DNA from: Leptolyngbya sp. O-77
GTDB lineage: Bacteria > Cyanobacteriota > Cyanobacteriia > Elainellales > Elainellaceae
NCBI RefSeq assembly: GCF_001548395.1
Contig: NZ_AP017367.1
Span: forward strand, 4,625,001 to 4,689,000
Direction: 5' to 3'
Length of the DNA stretch: 64,000 nt
This document shows, in pieces, positions 8,429-17,246 of the stretch. The notes under the pieces are model-generated. The model had not been told where the DNA came from, did no database searches, and saw only the letters and a list, made by a program, of their open reading frames with translations. The translations under genes were made by a program, and so were the position numbers. Each line of letters opens with the position of its first letter. Position 1 is the first letter of the stretch.

Positions 8429-8950
8429 ATGCCCAAGCCTGCTCCTCAGCCAGTCCCCAATCCTCGAAGCGCCGCAGCAGGCGAATTTGGGCTATTGGCC
8501 GAAGCGCTGGTGGCGCAATGGCTCATCCAGCAGGGCGCAACCATTTTGCAACGACGGTGGCGCTGTCGCTGGGGCGAACTGGATCTGATCGCCCAGCTAC
8601 CGCCAACCGCAAAGGCTGCTGCTACGCTAGCGTTTGTCGAAGTGAAGGCGCGACAAAATGCGGGATGGGATGCGGGCGGGCTGCTGGCCGTGACCCCACA
8701 AAAACAGGCAAAGTTGTGGCAGGCGGCGGAGTTGTTTTTGGGAGAATATCCAGAATTATCCACAGGAAACTGCCGATTTGACGTGGCGCTGGTGTGGGGG
8801 CGATCGCGCCCCATGTCGCCCACCCGCTCAGCGCCTGCGCCCCACCTCCACATTCCAGACAGCCCCATCGAGCCGGGTCAACCCGTGGCGATCGCCCACT
8901 ACACCCTCACCCTGCAACACTACCTCCCCAACGCCTTCAGCGCTATCTAG
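8429..8950 (+). CDS. YraN/UPF0102 family protein (nuclease fold)
   Basis: About 173 residues from the ATG at 8429; the frame is open to 8330, but the upstream part looks random. It carries the UPF0102 landmarks: GEFGLLAEALVAQWL, RRWRCRWGELDLIAQ and AFVEVKAR, which place the PD-(D/E)xK-type residues (E, D, ExK). An insertion rich in Pro near the C-terminus (RSRPMSPTRSAP...) is longer than in most relatives. The family is structurally like Holliday-junction resolvases, but activity is generally unproven. Confidence 0.85.
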   Translation: MPKPAPQPVPNPRSAAAGEFGLLAEALVAQWLIQQGATILQRRWRCRWGELDLIAQLPPTAKAAATLAFVEVKARQNAGWDAGGLLAVTPQKQAKLWQAAELFLGEYPELSTGNCRFDVALVWGRSRPMSPTRSAPAPHLHIPDSPIEPGQPVAIAHYTLTLQHYLPNAFSAI

Positions 8951-8962
8951 CTGCTCCGGCAC

Positions 8963-9069
8963 CCCATCAATCCAACATCCCATCAATCCAACACCCCATC
9001 AATCCAACATCCCATCAATCCAACATCCCATCACTCCAACATCCCATCAATCCAACATCCCATCAATCC
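8963..9069. repeat. 16-bp tandem array abutting a start codon
   Basis: Six full copies of CCCATCAATCCAACAT (with single changes in copies 2 and 5) plus an 11-base partial copy; the array ends two bases before the ATG at 9072. The array therefore forms the whole 5' leader of the racemase gene, and no Shine-Dalgarno sequence is visible. Confidence 0.95.
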
Positions 9070-9071
9070 CA

Positions 9072-9776
9072 ATGCGCCTCCACGTCATCAACCCCAACAC
9101 CAGCCGCGACATGACCTACTCCATCGAGCAGATTGCGACGGCGAACGTTTCTGGAGAAACAGAAGTCCTCACCACCTGCCCGGCCCACGGCCCCGCCTCG
9201 ATCGAGAGCTACTACGACGAATACCTGGCGATTCCCCATGTGCTGGCGGAGGTGCAGCGCACAAAGGCAACGACCGACGGCTATGTGCTGGCGTGCTGGG
9301 GCGATCCGGGACTGGATGCGGTGCGCGAAGTGACGACCAAGCCCGTGGTTGGCATTGCCGAAGCGTCGATGTATGCGGCAAATGCGATCGCCCCCCGCTG
9401 GTCGGTCGTGACGACGCTGCGCCGCAGTCACCACATGGTCGAGGCGATTGTGAAAAAGACAGGACTGATGGAGCGCTGCGCCTCGATCCGCTGTGTGGAT
9501 ATGCCCGTGCTGGCGTGCGAAGCAAACCCCGATGCGGTGATGGAAGGACTGGTTCACCTAGGCAAACTGGCGCTAGCCGATGATGGCGCAGAGGCGATTA
9601 TCCTGGGCTGCGCGGGCATGGGCGGCATGGCGGAGTATCTGAGCGAGGAACTGGGCGCACCGTGCGTCGATCCGGTGGCGGCGGGCGTGCGCTTTGCCGA
9701 AATGCTGGTAAATCTAAACCTGCAAACCAGCAAGTGGTTAACCTACAAATTTCCAGAAAAAAAGCTTTTCAAGTAA
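9072..9776 (+). CDS. Asp/Glu/hydantoin racemase family protein, probable allantoin racemase
   Basis: 234 residues from ATG 9072; the longer open frame upstream only reads through the tandem array. It begins RLHVINPNTSRDM, the signature of the hydantoin/allantoin racemase branch. Two family cysteines are in place at Cys76 (LACWGDPGLDA) and Cys180 (ILGCAGMGG), the expected two-base proton-shuttle pair. The neighbours 0.8-3 kb downstream on the same strand are a urate hydroxylase and 5-hydroxyisourate hydrolase, which favours allantoin over hydantoins or amino acids as substrate. An alternative is a general hydantoin racemase. Family confidence is high, substrate moderate. Confidence 0.75.
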   Translation: MRLHVINPNTSRDMTYSIEQIATANVSGETEVLTTCPAHGPASIESYYDEYLAIPHVLAEVQRTKATTDGYVLACWGDPGLDAVREVTTKPVVGIAEASMYAANAIAPRWSVVTTLRRSHHMVEAIVKKTGLMERCASIRCVDMPVLACEANPDAVMEGLVHLGKLALADDGAEAIILGCAGMGGMAEYLSEELGAPCVDPVAAGVRFAEMLVNLNLQTSKWLTYKFPEKKLFK

Positions 9777-9836
9777 AAGAGTTTCTGGTGTGAACTCTCC
9801 TGATTCTTTGCGTCTTTACTGCATCAGGGAAAACTC

Positions 9837-10040
9837 TCAGGCAGGCTCGATATTGGCAATGCGGAAGCCCATCTGACATTCATACTGCTCCGGTAGGTTT
9901 TCTGACGGCTTGCCCAAGGCGCGGCCACAGCGCAGTCGCCCCTGTTGCCAGCGAGGTTGACCGCTGCGATCCGCCATCAGGCAGCTTTGACACACTTGCT
10001 GCGGCTGAAGCAGTTGATCCTCCATAAGGATGACAAGCAT
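9837..10040 (-). CDS. small CxxC cyanobacterial protein
   Basis: 67 residues from ATG 10040, which has GGGAGG five bases upstream; the frame is open to a TTG at 10055. It contains CQSCL near residue 17, a single Cys in RLRCGRALG and YECQMGFRIANIE near the end. The four cysteines suggest a small zinc-binding or disulfide protein. No named domain recognised. It sits between the racemase and hpxO on the opposite strand, so it is probably not part of that pathway. Confidence 0.6.
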   Translation of the reverse strand: MLVILMEDQLLQPQQVCQSCLMADRSGQPRWQQGRLRCGRALGKPSENLPEQYECQMGFRIANIEPA

Positions 10041-10055
10041 AAGCACCTCCCGCAA

Positions 10056-10590
10056 TAAGGGTAGGGTTGGTCTTACAACAATACCCTCGCCAATATCTTC
10101 CCAGTACCTTTATTGTATGGCAGGTTTTTTGAACCGCTAGTTAAGTTTATCAGAGGTTTATGACGGGCTTATGGGGCGTTTAGGGAGTTGCTCGCAAGAA
10201 ACGGCGGGCAATCTCGCGCGATCGCCCAAGCGCCGTCGAATGGCTGATGGGGAGCTGCATCAGCCACTTTAGGGCGCAGGTTTGATATCAATAAACGATA
10301 TCCTTAACCTAAAAGGATAATATCACTTCTAGATATCAAGTCAAGGTTCGATTGTAAATCACTGAAAAGCCACTCTGGAAAGCGATTAGAATAAAAGCGA
10401 GTAAGAAATGGAATATTCGGCTAAAAAGCTTTCCACACAAGCATTTGAGTATTCATTCGGTAAATCAAGATACAAAATGAGGCGTTTGATGCGTCTTATT
10501 TCTTTCTCTAGTATTTCTTTCTCTAGACAGATTTAGATAGGTTTGTAAAACGCTGTATACCGTATACAGGAAAGCGACAGACGGAGATCT
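10056..10590. other. 535-bp gap upstream of the urate hydroxylase gene
   Basis: No gene seen; more AT-rich than its surroundings. Three GATATC sites (10284, 10297, 10332) surround a TATCCTT-N7-AAGGATA hairpin (10299-10319). A perfect 17-bp palindrome lies at the right end (separate entry). Confidence 0.55.
10553..10569. promoter_or_regulatory. 17-bp perfect palindrome, probable operator of the urate genes
   Basis: CTGTATAC-C-GTATACAG ends 21 bases before the hpxO ATG. The GTATAC core resembles sites of GntR-class regulators, which commonly control purine and organic-acid catabolism. No such regulator gene is in the window. Confidence 0.55.
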
Positions 10591-11751
10591 ATGCAAAACC
10601 TGAAGGCGATCGTGATCGGGGCTGGGATTGGTGGCTTGACGGCTGGCATCGCCCTGCAACAAGCCGGATATGAGGTGGAAATCTATGACCGCGTGAAGGA
10701 AATGCGCCCAGTGGGGGCGGGAATTTCCGTCTGGTCGAACGGCGTGAAAGTGCTGAACCGTCTGGGGTTGGGCGATCGCATGGCTAGCATTGGCGGCATC
10801 ATGAACCGGATGCAGTATCACACCAAGGCGGGAGAACTGCTCAACCATATCGAGCTTGCGCCGCTGATCCACAAGGTGGGGCAACGCCCCTATCCGGTTG
10901 CCCGCCGCGATTTGCAAATGATGCTGATGGAAGCCTTTCCCGGCAAAATTCACCTGGACTGTCGCTGCATCGGCGTGGAGGAAGACGACCACGGCGTGAC
11001 GGTGCAGTTTGCCAACGGGCGCGAGGCGCGGGGCGATTTTCTGGTGGCGGCGGACGGCATCCGCTCGGTGTTGCGGAGCTACGTGGTCGGGCGCGAGGTA
11101 GAGCCGCAATATGTGGGCTATGTGAACTGGAATGGACTGGTGCCTGCCGATGCTGATCTGGCTCCGCCGGAGAGTTGGGTAATTTACGTCGGCGAACACA
11201 AGCGGGCCTCGATGATGCCGGTAGCGGGCGATCGCCTCTATTTCTTCCTGGATGTGCCGCTGCCCAAGGGCACACCTGCCGATCCAGCAAATTATCGCGA
11301 CGAGCTAAAGGCCCATTTCGCGGGCTGGGCCGACCCCGTGCAGCGGCTGATCGACCGCTTTGATCCCTTCGCCGTGGCGCGGCCCGAAATTCACGATGTC
11401 GGCCCGATCGACCGCTATGTGCGCGGGCGGGTAGCACTGCTGGGCGATGCCGCTCATGCGACCTGTCCTGATCTGGGTCAGGGCGGCTGTCAGGCGATGG
11501 AAGATGCGCTGGTGTTGGCAAACTATTTGCTGACCACGAATATCAGCATCGAGTATGCCCTGAAGCGTTACGAGTCGGAGCGCATGGCCCGCGCCAACGC
11601 GGTGGTAGAAAAGGCCCGCAAACGGGCCGAGCAAATCCACGGCAAAGACCCTGCCGTGACGCAGCAGTGGTATCGTCAACTGGCGACCGAAAAGCCGACC
11701 GACGTGACCGATGCCATTAGTAAGGTGATTTTGGCGGGGCCGCTGCGCTAG
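10591..11751 (+). CDS. hpxO: FAD-dependent urate hydroxylase (HpxO type)
   Basis: 386 residues; ATG 10591 follows GGAG at a normal distance. A class A flavoprotein monooxygenase: GAGIGGLTAGIALQQAGYEV is the dinucleotide fold, LVAADGIRSVLR the DG motif, and RGRVALLGDAAHA the second FAD motif. Within the class it matches the Klebsiella urate hydroxylase closely: PVGAGISVWSNGVKVL, GYVNWNGLV, GEHKRASMMP, YFFLDVPLP and GPL at the C-terminus. The residues at the expected substrate positions are Arg205, Tyr217 and Asp286. Reaction: urate + O2 + NADH to 5-hydroxyisourate. The next gene, 72 bp on, uses exactly this product. Related 3-hydroxybenzoate or salicylate hydroxylases are less likely. Confidence 0.88.
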   Translation: MQNLKAIVIGAGIGGLTAGIALQQAGYEVEIYDRVKEMRPVGAGISVWSNGVKVLNRLGLGDRMASIGGIMNRMQYHTKAGELLNHIELAPLIHKVGQRPYPVARRDLQMMLMEAFPGKIHLDCRCIGVEEDDHGVTVQFANGREARGDFLVAADGIRSVLRSYVVGREVEPQYVGYVNWNGLVPADADLAPPESWVIYVGEHKRASMMPVAGDRLYFFLDVPLPKGTPADPANYRDELKAHFAGWADPVQRLIDRFDPFAVARPEIHDVGPIDRYVRGRVALLGDAAHATCPDLGQGGCQAMEDALVLANYLLTTNISIEYALKRYESERMARANAVVEKARKRAEQIHGKDPAVTQQWYRQLATEKPTDVTDAISKVILAGPLR

Positions 11752-11823
11752 GCGGGTTGGGAAGCGGGGTTAAACGCTGGGATGTAGAGCAGGGTTAGAA
11801 ATCGAGAAACGGGAGACAGCGTG

Positions 11824-12198
11824 ATGGCGGGTAAGCTTACGACTCATGTTTTGGACACGGCGCATGGCCGTCCGGCAGCGCAGATGGCGATCGCCCTCTA
11901 CGCGATTCACGGCGGCATTCATCCGAATGGCGACGGCCGCACCCTGCTGAAAACTGTCACCACCAACGCCGACGGCCGCACCGACGCGCCCCTGCTCAGC
12001 GATGGCAACTTGAAGGCTGGTGTGTATGAACTCGTCTTCTCGGTTGCCGACTACTTTGCCCAATTTCCTGACGCACTGCCCGAACAGCCATTTCTCAGCC
12101 AGATTCCCATCCGCTTTGGCATTGCCGATGCCGACGCGCATTATCACGTCCCGCTGCTGGTGTCGCCGTGGTCATACAGCACCTATCGCGGAAGTTAA
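11824..12198 (+). CDS. 5-hydroxyisourate hydrolase (transthyretin-like)
   Basis: 124 residues from ATG 11824 (a GTG directly precedes it). Both family signatures are present: LTTHVLDTAHGRPA at the N-terminus, with the first active-site His, and HYHVPLLVSPWSYSTYRGS at the C-terminus, with the terminal YRGS that separates HIU hydrolases from transthyretins. It hydrolyses 5-hydroxyisourate to OHCU, the second step of urate breakdown. It follows hpxO on the same strand and is probably co-transcribed. OHCU decarboxylase is not visible nearby. Transcription ends at the strong hairpin immediately downstream. Confidence 0.93.
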   Translation: MAGKLTTHVLDTAHGRPAAQMAIALYAIHGGIHPNGDGRTLLKTVTTNADGRTDAPLLSDGNLKAGVYELVFSVADYFAQFPDALPEQPFLSQIPIRFGIADADAHYHVPLLVSPWSYSTYRGS

Positions 12199-12199
12199 A

Positions 12200-12236
12200 G
12201 CAAACGTTCCAGGCGCAACGCGCCTGGAACGTTTGC
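12200..12236. terminator. bidirectional hairpin between convergent genes
   Basis: A perfect 16-bp stem, GCAAACGTTCCAGGCG (12200-12215) with its complement at 12221-12236, and a 5-base loop. It lies between the HIU hydrolase stop and the ppsA stop. No T run follows on either side. Confidence 0.75.
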
Positions 12237-12241
12237 CAGTT

Positions 12242-14707
<2,466 letters not shown>

Positions 14708-14878
14708 GAGTACCTCCTTGAGGCAAGCGTGTGGAAGCGATGAGGGACTGGTTGCATTGGCCCCCTCTTCTTCATGCTAATCAACCGGGCTGGAGGTGTC
14801 CTGATGGCTACAATTGAGCGGAGTCAACGAAAATTGCCCAAGCCTAGGTGCTGCCTGAGTTCGAGCAAGTGTTAAACT

Positions 14879-14892
14879 GTATAATTAATTAC
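14879..14892 (-). promoter_or_regulatory. candidate NtcA site upstream of ppsA
   Basis: GTATAATTAATTAC fits GTA-N8-TAC exactly and is itself nearly palindromic. It lies 172 bp before the ppsA start. No -10 element sits 22-23 bases downstream, so activation in the usual class II manner is unsupported. Confidence 0.35.
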
Positions 14893-15151
14893 AATTCTTG
14901 ACGAATCGGTCAGGGATCGACAAGAACGCTCCAAGAATTCACGCTTTTGGAGGCTGCGGTTTTTGGGTTTTGAGGTTTTCGCAGAGGGCGATCGCCCTTT
15001 GAAAAAATTTAGCTGTGCCTAAAATGACAGGGGTTTTCTGATAGAAAACAACCCCCTTTTGGGCGAATTCATTGACTGACTTTTTAACCTAGAGAAGTAG
15101 ACTCTGACCTAATATCTTTGACCTGTATCTTTATGTGTGCATCCTCACACC

Positions 15152-15187
15152 AATCACTCAAAAGATTCCAATCACCCAAAAGATTCC
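15152..15187. repeat. 18-bp tandem duplication
   Basis: AATCACYCAAAAGATTCC occurs twice in a row, differing at one base, and stops one base before the mtnP stop codon. Confidence 0.85.
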
Positions 15188-15188
15188 G

Positions 15189-16064
15189 TTAGCCCAAATA
15201 CTTTTTCAGCAGCAGTTCCAGCCTGGCTTTCGTCTCGGCGGGGGCTTTATCCAAGGGGGTGAGGATGGCGTATTTCAGCGCGTGGTGGGCTTCCGAGGGC
15301 GGCGGATTTTGGGCCAGGCGGCGGACGGTTTCCTGAATCACGCGCTGAGCATTCACCGCATTTTTCGTCAAGTTGCTAATCACCATTTCAACGGTCACGC
15401 TGTCGTGGTCAGGATGCCAGCAGTCATAATCTGTCACCAGCGCCAGCGTTGCGTAGGCGATTTCGGCTTCGCGGGCCAGCTTGGCTTCGGGCAGGTTGGT
15501 CATGCCGATTACCGTTGCGCCCCAGCTTCGGTAAAGGTTCGACTCGGCGCGAGTAGAAAAGGCCGGCCCCTCCATGCAGACGTAGGTGCCGCCCTGGTGT
15601 AGCCTTACATCGGGCAGATCGAGGGAGGCGATCGCCTCGCCCAGCACCGCCGCCAGGTTCTTGCACACCGGATCGCCAAAAGCGATATGCGCCACGATGC
15701 CTTCGCCAAAGAAGGTCGAGACTCGCCCCTTCGTGCGATCGATAAACTGATCTGGCAGCACCATGTCCAGCGGCTTTGCCTCTGCTTGCAGCGACCCCAC
15801 CGCCGACGCGGAGATCAGATATTCTACACCCAGCGACTTCATGGCGTAGACATTTGCCCGAAACGGCAGTTCCGATGGCAGCAGCGTGTGGTTGCGCCCG
15901 TGCCGCGCCAAAAAGGCAACGGGCGTACCCTCCAGCGTGCCCACAATCAGCGCGTCCGACGGCTTGCCAAAGGGCGTTTCCACTTCGACTTCGCGCACGT
16001 CCTTCAGCGCCTCCATCTTGTAGAGGCCGCTGCCGCCGATAATGCCAATTCGCACATCTGTCAT
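15189..16064 (-). CDS. mtnP: S-methyl-5'-thioadenosine phosphorylase
   Basis: 291 residues. Cleaves methylthioadenosine with phosphate to adenine and methylthioribose-1-phosphate (methionine salvage, polyamine by-product). PNP family: IGIIGGSGLY at the N-terminus with the phosphate-binding loop, FLARHGRNHTLLPSELPFRAN, YVCMEGPAFSTRAES, then GMTNLPEAKLAREAEI and the catalytic-type LVTDYDCWH. These residues favour the MTA branch over inosine/guanosine phosphorylase. It is followed by an 18-bp duplication and a hairpin. It stands alone; no other salvage genes are near. Confidence 0.92.
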   Translation of the reverse strand: MTDVRIGIIGGSGLYKMEALKDVREVEVETPFGKPSDALIVGTLEGTPVAFLARHGRNHTLLPSELPFRANVYAMKSLGVEYLISASAVGSLQAEAKPLDMVLPDQFIDRTKGRVSTFFGEGIVAHIAFGDPVCKNLAAVLGEAIASLDLPDVRLHQGGTYVCMEGPAFSTRAESNLYRSWGATVIGMTNLPEAKLAREAEIAYATLALVTDYDCWHPDHDSVTVEMVISNLTKNAVNAQRVIQETVRRLAQNPPPSEAHHALKYAILTPLDKAPAETKARLELLLKKYLG

Positions 16065-16425
16065 AGTTGCCGTCCTTAATCGTCCTGAAAAGATTCGCCC
16101 AACAGTAATCGGTAATCGGTTTAGAGATTACCAAGGGATGCTCTGCTTCCTAAGATTACAAGGGGTTTGGTTTTGCAGGAAGGCTTCGGCAGTTGAAGTA
16201 TTACAGCATTTTCTTGCGTTCTTGCGGGGTGAGGCACGCACAGTCCTGACGACGAGGCAAACGCTTCTTGACTATTCACGTACCTCACTAGCTTCAAAAA
16301 CGCTGTACCTGCTTCCTAAGCTTACAGGGGTTTAGAGGAAGAAATGGGAGAGGACGTAAAAGTCTGGCTCAACCGTTTGGCGATCGCGCTGGCATCGCAG
16401 GGCACAGGAGTCAGGCTGTTTTGGC
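16065..16425. other. 361-bp gap between pflA and mtnP with a long-spaced direct repeat
   Basis: No gene seen. A ~26-bp sequence beginning CTGCTTCCTAAG occurs at 16143 and again (with changes) at 16309. Between the copies, GTGAGGCACG (16229-16238) and CGTACCTCAC (16279-16288) form an interrupted inverted repeat. Confidence 0.5.
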
Positions 16426-17157
16426 TCATAGCACTAGCGCGGGCGTGACCTGCTGAAACTGCGCCCGAATTGCCTGAATGCACTCCAGCGTTGGCGTTGG
16501 GGTGCTGCTGAGCTGATAGTCGTAGCCCAACTGTTGCCACTTGTATTCGCCCATTTTGTGAAAAGGGATAATTTCTATTCGCTCCACGTTCTTTAAGCGG
16601 GCAACAAACTGGGCGAGTCCGGAGACATTATCTAGATTATCTGTTAGACCCGGCACGACCACAAAGCGAATCCAGGCAGGCTTGCGGCAATCGCTGAGAT
16701 ATTGCGCGAAATCCAGGGTGGGCTGGAGGCTAACGCTGGTTACCTGAGTATAAATCGACGGATTGAATGATTTGATATCCAGCAGCACTAGATCGACAAA
16801 CTCTAGCACTGGATGGGCGATCGCCAGCGGACAGTAGCCCGACGTATCCAGCGCGGTGTGAATGCCCAGCGCCTTGCACTGCTGCAAAATCTCCTGCACA
16901 AACTCCGGCTGCATCAGTGGCTCGCCGCCGCTAATGGTCACACCACCGGGCGGGCGAATGTAAGAACGATATTTCTGAATCTCGGCGACGATTTCGTCGG
17001 CAGTGACCTCAGTGCCACCCGATATCTCGCGGCAGTCGGGGTTGTGGCAGTAGAGGCAGCGCAGGGGACAGCCCTGAGTAAACACCACGACTCGAAGGCC
17101 GGGCCCATCGACCGTGCCACAGGTTTCGATGGAGTGGATGCGTCCGGTGATTGACAT
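16426..17157 (-). CDS. pflA: pyruvate formate-lyase activating enzyme (radical SAM)
   Basis: 243 residues, the usual size. It uses SAM and a [4Fe-4S] cluster to install the glycyl radical on PflB. The cluster cysteines are Cys30, Cys34 and Cys37 (GCPLRCLYCHNPDC), and GGVTISGGEPLMQPEF is the SAM-binding GGE motif. It lies 89 bp downstream of pflB on the same strand, the standard pflBA order. The enzyme works in the cytoplasm and only under anoxia, because the radical product is oxygen-sensitive. Confidence 0.95.
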   Translation of the reverse strand: MSITGRIHSIETCGTVDGPGLRVVVFTQGCPLRCLYCHNPDCREISGGTEVTADEIVAEIQKYRSYIRPPGGVTISGGEPLMQPEFVQEILQQCKALGIHTALDTSGYCPLAIAHPVLEFVDLVLLDIKSFNPSIYTQVTSVSLQPTLDFAQYLSDCRKPAWIRFVVVPGLTDNLDNVSGLAQFVARLKNVERIEIIPFHKMGEYKWQQLGYDYQLSSTPTPTLECIQAIRAQFQQVTPALVL

Positions 17158-17246
17158 ATAAATTACCGTTTGGAGTCTTTTCGCCCTGCGTTGCGTCGGC
17201 TGAACGTCTTAAATGAAAGCGAATCTCTAACGAATGTCATCCGCGC

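Larger units (their letters stand above)
14708..15188. other. 481-bp ppsA upstream / mtnP downstream region
   Basis: No gene seen. It holds the ppsA Shine-Dalgarno site, a GTA-N8-TAC match at 14879-14892, a GGGGTTTTC...GAAAACAACCCC hairpin at 15030-15055 (a likely terminator for mtnP, usable on either strand), and an 18-bp direct duplication at 15152-15187 ending at the mtnP stop codon. Confidence 0.55.

Noticed and set aside
8778..9071. N-terminal extension of the racemase frame through the tandem array
   Set aside because: It overlaps the end of the YraN-like gene in another frame and then translates the 16-bp repeats; the family start is at 9072.
15140..15165. Yfr1-like small RNA (TCCTCACACC)
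   Set aside because: Only the ten-base core matches; the flanking stems of Yfr1 are absent.
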